Positions 1-14,771 of a stretch of DNA of 64,000 bases are shown one piece after another. Each line of letters opens with the position of its first letter. Position 1 is the first letter of the stretch. Position numbers and translations under genes: made by a program. Source of the DNA: Puccinia triticina. Lineage: Eukaryota; Basidiomycota; Pucciniomycetes; Pucciniales; Pucciniaceae. The DNA lies in contig NC_070562.1 in the NCBI RefSeq assembly GCF_026914185.1, positions 744,001 to 808,000 of the forward strand. Direction: 5' to 3'. The notes beneath the pieces were generated by a model, which saw only the letters and a program-made list of their open reading frames with translations, had not been told where the DNA came from and did not search any database.

Positions 1-2412
1 ACCTTGTCCAACTCTTCAACACCGGATCACTAGTCACTTCCCTCATCATCAATTAATCACATCCTTTGTTTCTTGGACCCAACTTTCAGCCCTTGACCTC
101 ATCATATTTTTGATCTATATCTCAGACTCAATCAATCAGCTTCTCTCTGACCAATCATACCTCAAACCCAAACCTCCTTGTCAGTCATCAATTGGAATGA
201 ACCCTCTGCCGTTTGAGTTGTCCGGAAATCATTGGCACTGTCCTTCAGACTCAATCAGCTTATCTTCCTCAACCGCCCTTTGGAATCAGTCTTTTTCCTG
301 CTCAAGATTCCGAGATACCAGATCTCTTCCCGCCCACAATCGGGCCTTCTCTCATGCACTGGCAGGTGAAGCCATGTCATGCCCCGCGATCTTTGCAAAA
401 GACCCGATCAACTGCAAAAACAACCCGCTCACCAGTAGTCATCTTCCCTCTTCAACAACAATGCTGCTTGGCAAAACTTCCCCTAGCAATCCAATGGTAA
501 ATCACCAACGCACTTCAACCTTGCCACGACCAAGCCCAACAAGCCTCCTACCATCTCCCCTCAACAAGATCTTACCCAAGAGTAAGTTCAATTTGCCACC
601 GTTTCTCAAGCCTGTCCGCGTACCTGTGATTTTGATTTGGCTGTGTACAGGACTGACACATTTTTCAACAGCTTTGAGTCCACGCTCCGCAGATCTGCCA
701 AAGCACCGCAGTCAGAACTTGGCTTTGACTTATGTATCTCAGGTTGCAGGTGTGCACCCGTGAAGCTTACCTTGCAAGAATTCACACATGTCAGTGCTTC
801 CCCACCTCTGATATCTGATAACCAAGCTACATACTTGAGACCGCTAATTTCTTTCCTTGCATCTAATTGACCTATTTATCTTCTTGTGACCGACTCAATT
901 TATGTACCTAGCCATACATCATGCTGTGTCCTCCCAACCGCCAGACAACCCTTACATAGACCCCTGGCGCTTCTGCTCCCATTTGATGATCTTCTCACAA
1001 GCGATCAACAAGAACGTTGCTGGCCAGCCATCCAACGCAACCCCTCGCGGCCAGGATGCAGCATGAGCACAACTTGATCACATTTTGTGTTGCGGAACTC
1101 CAGCTAGAATCAGATGTCAAGACTTGGGCGACACACCGCATTCGTGAGCCTGTCTGTGTATGATTTTGATTTTACCGAACATGCTGAACTGATACGTCTT
1201 TCAAGCTTTCGGTCCACGCTCCGCAGATCTCCCGAAGCGCCGCGTTTGGAACTTGGCTTCAACTCATATTAGGGTTGCATGTGTGCAGCCGTGGAGCTGA
1301 CCTTTCAAGAAATCGCACGCGTCAGTCCTCCCCCACCCCCGACGTCTGATAACAAAGCTAAGCGAGACCGCTGATTTTTTTCCTTGCATCCAATAGGCAT
1401 CTCTTGAGTGTAACGAAGGGCATGGTCCACACAAGGTTGGCCATCAGCTAACGTATAAACGAAGGGAACTCATCCACTCCTTGCACTCGTTAATCGTTGT
1501 TCCCGCATAATTCAAGTCCATCCGATTCTCCACAACATCAAAAAATCTCAAAAATCACCGCGCCGCAAATAAAACTGATCAAAACAACCCCAAAATAGAA
1601 AGCCATATTTTCTTTTTCAATTTCTGTGTTATCTTTTTCTCTCAGCTTATCATCGATTTCTCATGTCTAGTTATCACTTCCTTTCGATTCTTATCACTAT
1701 TCCTACAACTTCCTTTCGATTCTTATCAACTAACCAGCGATTCCTATCATTTTAGTATCTTGTTTTTCGAAAGATATTAGGCTGAGTACACGTTCTGATG
1801 AATCAAGCTTCCTCCAACATACCAAACGAGGGGTTGTGGTTAAGGTACCACAAAATACACCCAGCCTAGTCATCAGGCTGCTGCGGGAAGTGGGATTCGT
1901 CCAGTCTTCTCTAGTTTCAAAACTGAGTAAAAAGTAAAGTCGACTTTCTTCCTTCTTTCTTGTGGTGTTGATTTTGCATAATCAACATGTGAGGCACACG
2001 GGTGAGCCGCCCGATAGGTGGTTACGTTGAGGCTACTGTAATCAGTTCAGCGGATGATGGGTAGGCTGGATCCGATGATCAATCAATCATCGATGGACGG
2101 ATTACATTATTGATGTACAGATTGGATTGGAACAACATGAGTGCTAAGACGAGAAAAAGGAAGATCGTGTATGCGGCTTGTTTTGGCTGCAACTACTGGA
2201 TATAACTGGTTTGAAGAACAAAGGATTTGAGAATGGAGGATTGAAGAAAGTTTCGGGGAATCAAATTGGTCATCTTAATAGAAACAAAATACTATTCTGG
2301 AGAGAAAAACGATAAGCGAGAGGGCAGACGAGCTTGATGAGTCAAGATGATGATGATGAGCGGATGGAGCTCAGAAGAACATAGATTTGCTTGGAGCCGT
2401 CATAGGGAGCAT
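1..2412. other. Intergenic region with a degenerate direct repeat
   Basis: No gene is supported here. Two copies of a roughly 190-bp segment lie in direct orientation at about 671-866 and 1208-1397. Both start with a block containing CCACGCTCCGCAGATCT and end near TTTCCTTGCATC, with clear point differences. A short duplicated pyrimidine-rich block containing CTTCCTTTCGATTCTTATCA occurs at about 1679-1727. The open frames here are short, low in complexity and not conserved in type. Confidence 0.5.
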
Positions 2413-3247
2413 TCACGACTTCAAGAAATCGAGTACGATATCTGCGCAGACCATATCGTCCTCATCTTGAGTGAATGCACGGGCTTCAACCTTGTACTTG
2501 GCATGAGGGATCTCCTTGGGAAGTTTGACTTCCTGGACGATTTCGTAGTAGCCTGGCTCGATGGGGCATTGGAGTGTCGCATTCGCTTTTGTTCTATGTA
2601 AAGTACAGTCAACCCGTCTTTTGTCAGTGATCTGATAGATCAAGAATCGTTTGATCTGACTGACAGTTCTTCACAGATATCAAATCGCTTCTGGATGAGC
2701 TTGATATACGCTCCAAGTTTGACTACGACATTGACGTATGCACCTTGCTACGAAGATCGAAAGAGAAAGAGGAAGAGGAGGGAGTCAGTCGATCGATTGT
2801 GGAACGAGAGAGGTTCTTGTGTGCTGTACATCGATTAATTCGTGGACGGTACCGGATGCGCGAATCGTCAGTTTTTGGCCTGGTTCGGGAGGGTTCGGGT
2901 CTACCTCAAAGCTTTCAATCGTCACGGCATCAGAGGTTTGACCTGACAAGCAAGACGAACGATGGATGATCAGACCCCAAGATTCTGCGAGATTCTAGAG
3001 AGGGAATGATAGGTGGGGCATGGGACATACCGCAGTCGTCGAAGGTCAGGACGGTCTGAGTGCTTGGGTTGTCATTGTTGAGGTTCTTCATGAACTGGTT
3101 CGAGATCTTTGAGATTGAGTCGGACTGGAACAAGTTGTTGTCAGACTTCCATCCTAGGCCTTCGGCGGTCGATGGTTGGATGGCCAGGTTAAGTGCGAGG
3201 GAGAATACCAAGCTGGTGAACAGCTTGAGGCTGATAAGATTGGGCAT
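2413..3247 (-). CDS. NPC2: NPC2/ML-domain sterol or phosphatidylglycerol/phosphatidylinositol transfer protein
   Basis: Four exons on the minus strand: 3031-3247, 2830-2942, 2665-2747 and 2413-2593. All introns are GT-AG and the phases agree, giving 197 residues. The N-terminus is a hydrophobic secretion signal (MPNLISLKLFTSLVFSLAL). The ML-domain hallmarks are FDDCGQ at the end of exon 1, SGTVHELIDQGAYVNVVVKL across exons 2-3, FDICE at the end of exon 3 and NATLQCPIEPGYYEI in exon 4, including the conserved disulfide cysteines. Family members bind sterol or phospholipid in the vacuole/lysosome lumen or are secreted; the ligand here is not known. The length matches fungal homologues. The gene is divergent from MED22, with 324 bp between the two start codons. 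Confidence 0.93.
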
Positions 3248-3571
3248 AGTGTGATCTGGTGTTGGTCTTTTCGAAGTGGTGAGTGATGAGTTGAAATGGT
3301 GGAATGTTTGGAAGTGGACGAGGACGAACGCGGACACGGGCAGTGTTTGCCTAACTTAAACTATTGGTTCGGAGGTCGCTTCGCTCCCCCCGAGGAGGTA
3401 GTTAGCTAAGTTACAGTGCTTTACATACATACTCGCGACCGCCTTCCTTCGGACAGTTACATAAGCACATGTCCACTGCCACTCGGCTCGAAATGAGTGC
3501 CATGAGTCGACTCTTGTCAATCTATACCGTGTCACTCGAGCCCACCAGTCACAACAAGAAATACGGCAAGG

Positions 3572-4269
3572 ATGTTTGTCCCGGAAAAAGAGTCGACGAA
3601 CTCGTCGCTCTTCCAAACCGACGTCCGGCGACGGACGAACCTATCAACGGCAACGAATGCGCTCCGGTCGGCTGCTGTTGAAGCCCAGAACGACTCCCTG
3701 GGATTGTCTAGTGAGGAACGACTGGCGGAAATGGAAGACGAGCTTAATAGGATCGTCGACAGGGACGTAGAAACCCTGGTGGAGGGCATGGAGGAAATCA
3801 TTGATCTCTCGTCGGTATGAATTAACTCCGTCTCATTACACCACCTTGTGCCCGAACGCTCTTCCATTTCTATTTCCCTATCAGTCTTTTGTTGATGATT
3901 CGGCAAGCACAGGTAGGATCTGTTGACAAACTCCGGGCCTTACAAGACAGTTTGGCGATCGAATTGAGGACAGAGACGCTGGTTCGATCGTGTACATCAC
4001 TCATGGCCCTCAGCCATTCGATGAAGATGCTGTGGCTACTGGGCGATGAGGCCAATCGGAGGAGGATCCAAGACGCGCGAACGAGTCCATTGAATTCAGA
4101 AATCAGCAAACTCAAGTCTCGCGCCGCCCAATTAATCGAAGAACTCAAAGTCGGCCCTCCGGCCGACTCTTCAGATCATGAAATGAACCTCGATCCCTCC
4201 CCACCCTCTCCTTCCAACGCTGGACCATCCAATCCATCGGTTCATGCTACTGATCACATGCCAACTTGA
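3572..4269 (+). CDS. MED22: Mediator of RNA polymerase II transcription subunit 22 (Med22/Surf5 family)
   Basis: Two exons, 3572-3814 and 3913-4269, joined by a phase-0 GTATGA...CAG intron of 98 nt, giving 199 residues. The central part matches the Surf5/Med22 fold: a helical stretch (EERLAEMEDELNRIVDRD), then DKLRALQDSLAIELRTETL and the family signature ALSHSMKMLWLLGDE. The C-terminus is a disordered Pro/Ser/Asp tail. Med22 belongs to the Mediator head module and links activators to RNA polymerase II. The start was taken at the first ATG of the open frame, and a short upstream exon cannot be excluded. It lies 1.06 kb upstream of BMS1 on the same strand. Confidence 0.85.
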
Positions 4270-5325
4270 TCTGTGTTCAAGCCTTTCTGTGACGTGCATA
4301 CAGGTCCACACTCGACGGCTGCAGCAGCCAAACTTTTATTATGTATTGTTACATTCTGATCACATCGACTCGAAGAGCCAATTTGAGACGTTTTTGTGCC
4401 CAAACCTTAGGAAATACTTCTTGCAGCCGGGTTGGAATGTTTTTTGCCAATAAACTGGTTTACAATTGCAGGTGCCGTACGGGAAGTTGAGTAAAAAAGC
4501 ACGAATAGCATCATATCATTATCAGCTCAATTTCTTGTATGGTACTCGAAGTTCTTCTCGCTTGGACATATACTCTCTTCTTGCAATGTCTATTTTTTCT
4601 TCAGTCATGCTGGTATGGCCAAAGTGAGAACAAAGAAGTTAGCTTCGGGCGCGATTTTATATAATCTATTCTACTTGTGGGTCCACATAAACGAATCACA
4701 AAAGGGGTGGTTACTGAACTGTATTTGCATGCACTCCTGGACCGCCTTCCATTCTTTCCGACATGCCCATGCCACACTAATAGTTCGGGTACTCGAACAG
4801 GATGCAAACGCTGGGAAGATTAGATTTGAAAAAAAAAACCAGCAAGCGGGCAAGATGGTCTGTATCAAGAATGACAAACACCAGAACAATTAATCAGGGT
4901 TGCAAGGCTAACCAGCAACTACTGGATCGCATTGCTTCAAAGCCGCCAACTTGACCCGTTTCTGGAATTCATCTTCTTCTCGACGTGAAAGTGGTTGGAA
5001 GGTGGAAGATTGAGGGCCGGGTTCCATTTGCCGGTCGTAAGAGCTGGCGAGATGTCCAGCTGAGTGTCGATCAGTCAGTCCAGGGGCAACACTTCACATG
5101 CAGCATACAAGTCAAGAAGATTGAATGCAGATGCTGTGCCGCAGCTGACAGATCACTGGGGCCCGGTGCTCCGGTGAGCCTCTCTCTCCGCGCGAACTCA
5201 GATGCATACGGCGCACGTATGCAATTTGGAAAACCACAACCATCATAGCAAGCACGACAAGATGCCGCACCAGCAACCGCTATACTGACCTCGACCAGTG
5301 CTACTCAGTTGATGATAACGTGACG
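4270..5325. other. Intergenic region, no gene seen
   Basis: Between MED22 and BMS1. Short open frames exist on both strands, but none has a recognisable domain, a conserved splice structure or coding-like composition. The last part is presumably the BMS1 promoter and 5' leader. Confidence 0.5.
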
Positions 5326-8300
5326 ATGGAACAACAAACCAATCGACCTCATCGCGCGCCAAAGAAGGAGAAAACTAAACATGAGAAGGGCAAGAACCCC
5401 AAGGTAAGGCGTTTCTATTTCACTCAAACCCGCTCTGCTATAAACCTGTTTCTCAACTTTTTTATGGCCCACAGGCATTCGCTCCTCAATCTGGACGAAA
5501 AGCCGAGAAACTGGCTCGAAGAAATGTCGAAAAGGATCAAGCTAAGCTCCATGTACCCCTACCGGATCGAACTTTCGGTGTGAGACCCACATCCAAACAA
5601 GAGCCAAGTCAGGGTTCTAGTAAAGGTCAATCCAACAATCCGCTACTTATTCGTCCACCAATTCCGATTTGCTTCTGTTCTAAATCGATCATGAAATTCT
5701 TCTCGCCCACAGATTCCGCTAACCAGGATACTGGACCCCCTCCGGTAATAGTAGCTGTGATGGGTCCCCCCGGTGTAAGTCATTATACTCTAAAAAATAG
5801 GGACGAATAAATAAATCGAAATATCAAGCAAAAGTGGATCTAGTGACCGAGCCGAATCCCTCTATGTAGGTAGGCAAGACAACCCTAATCCGATCACTCG
5901 TACGAAGATACACCAAAAATACCCTTCCAGAAATCAAAGGACCTGTAACAGTCGTCGCTGGAAAGGCAAGAAGGCTCTCATTTGTAGAATGCCCAAATGA
6001 TCTGGGTGCTATGGTTGATCTTGCAAAAGTGGCAGATTTGGTCCTTCTCATGATTGATGGAAGTTTTGGCTTTGAAATGGTTTGTTTCCACCCTGATGAA
6101 CTCCCCCCAAACTCAATTGATATTCTAAATAATGGTGCTGATCTTTATGTATTGTGGTATTCCAAATCACTTCAACCAGGAAACATTTGAGGCTTTATCT
6201 GCTTTATCATCTCATGGACTCCCCAAGCTAATGGCCGTATTAACCCATTTGGATCTTATTAAAACGCCGGCCGCCTTGAAAGACCAAAAGAAAAGACTGA
6301 AACATCGATTTTGGACCGAAGTATACGATGGAGCAAAGATGTTCTACCTCAGCGGAGTTCGAAACGGAAGGTATCCTGACAGAGAGATTATCAACCTGAC
6401 GAGGTTCGTCTCACTCAATTTTCCATTTCGTTTACTGAGCGTGTTAATTGACAGCCATCCGATCCTGTTCCACCTGCCTACAGGTTCATCAGTGTTGTCA
6501 AATTCCGTCCCCTGATTTTTCGAAATAGCCATCCTTACATGCTCGCTGACCGATTTGAAGACCTGACGCCTCCCGAAACCGTACGACTGACACCATCTTG
6601 TGACCGCACGGTTGCTGTCTGGGGTTATTTGCGAGGTATACCTCTTAGACCACCCTCAGACCATGTTACCCCGAAAGTGCATGTGCCCGGATCAGGCGTA
6701 GATTCGTTCTTCATTACTAAAATGATGGGGTTGGATGATCCGTGCCCACTACCGACCGCCGAAAGTGAAAAGCGCCGCAAGATCGCCGAGAAGCACAAAC
6801 TTGTACACGCTCCAATGAGTGGAGGTGCTGGAGGTGCTGTGGTTTTTGATGGCGAAACGGTCTGGGTTAACACCACCAACCACTTTTCGTCCAATAAGCA
6901 CAAGTCCGACAACTCGGAATTCTCGGATGAAGAAAGCGAAGACGGAGAAGACCTAGCGGGCGAGGGAATCAAAATGGTTGTTGACCTACAGAAAGTCAAA
7001 GCCAGTCTTGGAGAAAATGTCAAATCCAGCAAGATCCAACTGTTGAACGATTCTAAAAGGCCGCTCAAAGCCTCGGGCTCCGCGGAAGACAGTAATCAAG
7101 TGGAGGAATTTTCCGATGCGGCTGGCTCTTCCGATCCAAGTTCAAATGCTAGTGACAGCGATGATACAGATTTTGAAGACCTTGATGATGATGATAATCG
7201 TGATGCGTGCCCTATAGCTGAATCATCACGATCAAATCAAGAGGTTCGGAGACGCGCTGGGAGTTGGAAAGCTGCACAGACAGGAGAAGACGATGTTGCG
7301 TATGCTGACAGTGACTCTGATCTTGGTCTGGGATCTGACGGCGAAGTATCTGGATCGGAACATGAATCCGACGTTGATTTGTCTGATGAGGAAAGGTTTG
7401 AGGATGACTACGAAGAAGACAATGATGATGGCGAAGATCAAGAAGCCCCGAAGTGGAAAGAAAACCTTCCTCAAACTGCCGCGCGCCTAGCTGCATCTAG
7501 ACAGTCTCGGTGTGATCCTATGAAGCTGATCTACGATAATCGCCTCGAGCCGGCTGAAGTTTGCTCTCGACTAAGAGGCGAAACACCTCGCAATTTACCC
7601 CTAGCCAAAAATCCAGGCGACAACGAACTGTTTGAACTTGCGAGTCGACACACCGGTGCAGAAGAAAACAGCCGGCGGGGTGACCTCTACCGCTTTTATC
7701 GGCCAACCGAGTCTGGTGAGCTTGAAGTTTGGAGCGACGAAAAGTATCTACAGTCAATCCGGCATCTATTCATCACTGGTGATCTTGAGAACAAGGATGC
7801 AGAAGCCGCAGATCACTACGAAAGTGAGGGTGGTGATTTTGAAGACCTTGAAACTGGAGAAAAAGTCGTGGGAAGCACTCCATCTCAAGTCGTGACTGCT
7901 CCAAAGGATGCGAAGACCGATCTCCTTGCTAAGAAAGAAGCTCTGAAGCGGCAGTTTGATCGAGATTACGATGGATCATCCGATGAAGAAGGGCAAAAAG
8001 ACTTTTACACTGAGCAGAAGGAAGAGATCGCGCGAAGGATGGAGCAGACGATTAAAGAGTTTGAAGATGATGACCCTCAGACTCGAATCGCCGTTGAAGG
8101 ATACAGACCAGGAGCTTACGTTCGCATTGAGATAACTGGTGTACCGCCTGAGCTAGTGAATAATTTCGATCCCACTTTCCCCTTCTTACTTGGTGGTCTG
8201 TTACCTGGGGAAGACAGTCTTGGGTTTGTTCAAGTACGACTGAAGAAACATCGATGGTATCCCAAGGTCTTGAAGACGAACGATCCCTTAATCCTCTCTG

Positions 8301-9470
8301 TAGGATGGCGCCGTTTTCAAACCGTTCCAATTTACTCATTGGATGACGGTACGAGAAATCGAATGCTCAAGTATACACCCGAACATACGCATTGTTTGGC
8401 CACTTTTTACGGTCCAGTATCCAGTCCCAACACCGGTCTCTGTGCTTTCAGTCGCATGGGTAGCGGCTCCACCAACTTTCGGATTTCAGCTACTGGAGTA
8501 GTACTGGACGTGGATGGCAGCAGTCGAATAGTCAAAAAATTGAAACTGACTGGTGTCCCCTACAAGATCTACAAGAATACCGCCTTTGTCAAAGGAATGT
8601 TCACAAGCGCTCTCGAAGTCGCCAAGTTCGAAGGTGCACAGATCCGGACAGTTTCTGGAATCAGAGGGCAGGTGAAAAAAGCTCTTCCAAAACCCGAGGG
8701 CACTTACAGAGCAACGCTCGAGGATAAGGTGCTATTGAGCGATATAATCTTCTTGAGGGCTTGGTACAATGTGAAACCAAGGATGTTCTACACACCCGTG
8801 GCTTCTTTACTCCTGCCTAACAAAACACGATGGCAAGGTATGCGTTTGACGGGCGAGGTCAGGCGGGATGAACAATTGAAAACCCCCTTGGATGTCAATT
8901 CGCAATACCGAGTATGTCACATTTTTTCACCATGTGCTCCAACTCGATTTTCTGACAAAAACTGACACCTCTCCTTCCATTAATCAGCCAATTGTAAGAG
9001 AGACACGGCGATTCAATCCGCTCAAGATTCCAAGGAAATTGCAAAGCTCTTTGCCATTTGCATCGAAACCCAAGCACACCAAACCACAATCGAAGCCGAC
9101 TTATCTGCAGCAAAGAACCGTGCTTTTACAGCCCGAAGAGCGTAAAACTTTGGGTGCTCTGCAGCAGGCACAAGCTGTCACTAAAGACAGGATTCAAAAA
9201 CGGAAAGAAACCAAGGCCAAAAAGAGTAAATTTCAATTTCTTTTCCTCGAGTACGCTAGAGTGCTGAATGATATTGCTGCCTCATTAACTGTAGACGCCG
9301 AAAGGATCAAGAAAATCGAACGCTCGCATGAAGCTGGAGGTCGTTCCGAACGCGAAAAGGAAACCAGGAAAGAATTCTTTCGACAGGATAGTAAACGCAA
9401 GCAATCTGATAGCGGTCAAGGAGGCGGCGGGAAGCATCGCTCAAAATCGAAGAGGCAGAAAACTAGTTAA
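5326..9470 (+). CDS. BMS1: Ribosome biogenesis GTPase BMS1
   Basis: Eight exons: 5326-5403, 5475-5625, 5713-5774, 5870-6079, 6180-6403, 6484-8911, 8988-9225 and 9295-9470. All introns are GT-AG and phases agree, giving 1188 residues, close to yeast Bms1 (1183). The N-terminus carries the family motif [18 protein letters not shown]-loop GPPGVGKTTLI starts near residue 94, followed by [20 protein letters not shown] and [15 protein letters not shown] long acidic linker rich in Asp/Glu/Ser runs from about residue 300 to 490. The C-terminal part contains the GAP-like region with [12 protein letters not shown] and [11 protein letters not shown], then a lysine-rich tail. Bms1 acts in the nucleolar 90S pre-ribosome with Rcl1 in 18S rRNA maturation. 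The start is the first in-frame ATG; an in-frame GTG six bases upstream was not used. Confidence 0.96.
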
Positions 9471-9726
9471 TGTGGATGTGCATCTCTCATTTATGTATTT
9501 CATTTCTAGTGTATATGGAGATATCATACCTGCACATGAGATGATGAATTTTTCGGTGCCTAGAATAATTGTTTTGTTCTTGAAGCTATTATTGCTTCAA
9601 GGTGATTTACATTCGGAATGTTTTCCGTGGAATTGAAACAGAGATGATGATCGAGTGCTTAATTCTACCGGGTTTAACCTCAGGCCAAATTTCACAGTCC
9701 TGGAGCTCTCCTCCATCTAAATTGTC

Positions 9727-9956
9727 TCACCGCCAAACCCCTTCAACCTTCTCCTGATTTTGCGTAAATATGTAACCATACACACTCTTCAATCGACCCC
9801 AGTAGGGCTCCAACTGGTTGTAACTTGTACCCGCATCACCTTGGTCAAGCCTATCTAAAAATACATCCAAGTTCTCTTGAATGCGTTCAGCTTTGTCCGA
9901 TGTCGGTAACGGGGCACAGCCATGTTGAAGGGACCATCGAATCAAAACTTGAGCAC
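9727..9956 (-). pseudogene. Orphan 3' exon of an aldo-keto reductase
   Basis: The minus strand encodes a typical aldo-keto reductase C-terminus: AQVLIRWSLQHGCAPLPTS, then KAERIQENLDVF and a plausible stop. A GTACAG acceptor sits directly before it. No upstream exons (TIM barrel, catalytic Tyr/Lys/His, N-terminal strands) can be found between this exon and the start of the poly(A) polymerase gene 413 bp away. It therefore looks like a relic left by deletion or duplication. An imperfect duplication containing CTTCATGGGATGAGAAATGG lies just upstream at about 10022-10083. Confidence 0.7.
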
Positions 9957-10369
9957 CTGTACTGCCAAGCTATGTACTGAGGTTTATCGCATCACAAAAG
10001 CTTGGAAATATGCCGTGGAGGAAACTTCATGGGATGAGAAATGGTGATAACATGAAAGAAGCTTCATGGAATGAGAAATGGTGATTTATGGATTGCCTTT
10101 TACAAATACCAAACCTGATTCTCCGGGACAGTCAGCTGGATTAAAATGCCTTGGGTGCTGGGAGGCCTCTTCCAGCGACTCGCTTGCCTTTGGTGTGCCG
10201 GGTCCCCCGGCCTCTCAAACAGGGGATTGTTCTGCTCCGCTGTTGACCGTCTCCACACCCCCTTCATTCCCCATCTCGTCCTCTCTCTTCCTTTCCTCCT
10301 GACCATATTACTAAACGCCATTGATTATTCAACTTCCTTAAATTCAACTCATCAAACTACAACAACTCG

Positions 10370-13535
<3,166 letters not shown>

Positions 13536-14394
13536 CGGGCATTCATCACCTCATTCCACTTGAGAGCTCTAGTGTTACGGTAATTCATCTTCGTCCTTCA
13601 AGCCTCTCTGTGACTACTGCTTAATTGCGCATCTTCCCCTTCCGACCTGCCCACGAGACGACAGTATTCCCGTCCACTTTTTCAGCCAACTCATCTAAGA
13701 CGCAGACAATATAGACAAGCCTGAATGGGAGTAAAGCCACTTGGCTCTACTATCGAGCATTTTGAGCATGTAATCACCACTTCTTCTTGCCCCTATGGGA
13801 CCCCCTCTCTTTCACTCTCATCATACGAAATCGGATTGACTTGATTTGAACTCAAGCACTTTGCAGGAATACGTCCTCAGCACAATTCTTTCGGAGTTAA
13901 CATATGCACGTATGTGTATCTCAAGCTCAGAAGAAATCCTCCGGCCGCAAATTCAATCATTCTATGATTCAGATGAACAAGGGTGGGCTCAAGTTATGAT
14001 GGCCCCTGGTCTCTTAATGTTTAACTTTTGTTTCCTCTATTTGATTTCCTGTCTGATTAAAAAAAAAAAAAAACCCCTGCCACTGTTAGTGAGATTATTG
14101 ATCATTTTGTATATATAAATTGATTGCTTTATATATATGCATAATTAATCCCCCTTCATAAATAACCTTTGTCGTTTTCTTCCTTATTTTCCTCTCTCCC
14201 TTTCTCCCTCTTCCTCTTTGTCTTTGTCTTGTCAATCCAAACTCCTTTTTTTATTTTTGTTTATATGATCACCGACTTCAATTAAACAAACTTCAAGCAA
14301 TCTAATTCTATCTTTTTTTTGGCATTGCCGTCAGTGGACTTGCATCACAATGGATGGCGACGTGTGACCGGCAGGTCTATAAGCAAGACATTTA
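13536..14394. other. 3' intergenic region between convergent genes
   Basis: Downstream of PAP1. It is AT-rich, with a poly(A) run near 14060 and pyrimidine-rich tracts. No coding region is supported. Confidence 0.5.
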
Positions 14395-14616
14395 GGCCCT
14401 GTTTGGCAGCGTCATATTACACAGCGTAATAGTAGAAAACATGCTACATTACATATGGTAAAACATGTCTTCTTAGGATAATCTTTTGAAAGTAAACCCT
14501 CATAAGGCTTGGCAGTTTACGTCCAAAAGATCAGGTGGAAAAGTAATGTCTTACACAATGTAGGGGGACATGGCAACATTATTTATTGCGTAATAATCAC
14601 GCTGCCAAACAGGGCC
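14395..14616. mobile_element. 222-bp MITE with GGCCCTGTTTGGCAGC ends and TTA target duplication
   Basis: The left end reads GGCCCTGTTTGGCAGCGT. The right end is its reverse complement with one mismatch (ACGCTGCCAAACAGGGCC reads CACGCTGCC... in place). Both sides are flanked by TTA (14392-14394 and 14617-14619). A 3-bp TTA duplication plus G-rich inverted ends is typical of PIF/Harbinger (Tourist-like) MITEs. It carries no coding capacity. It lies between the convergent 3' ends of PAP1 and NDC80. Confidence 0.85.
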
Positions 14617-14771
14617 TTAACAGATATCTCTGGGATTTTGTATGCATCCAAAATAAAGCAAGAAAAAAACTACAACAGGCGAAAACTGAAACTAACTTTA
14701 TGAAAGAAGAAAGCTGCATAGAATGACAACGCTGATTATGGTTTTATAGAGTAGTATGGTATACATAAAGA

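Noticed and set aside
110..763. Plus-strand frame of 217 codons
   Set aside because: Low-complexity Pro/Ser composition, overlaps the repeated segment at 671-866, and lacks any family signature.
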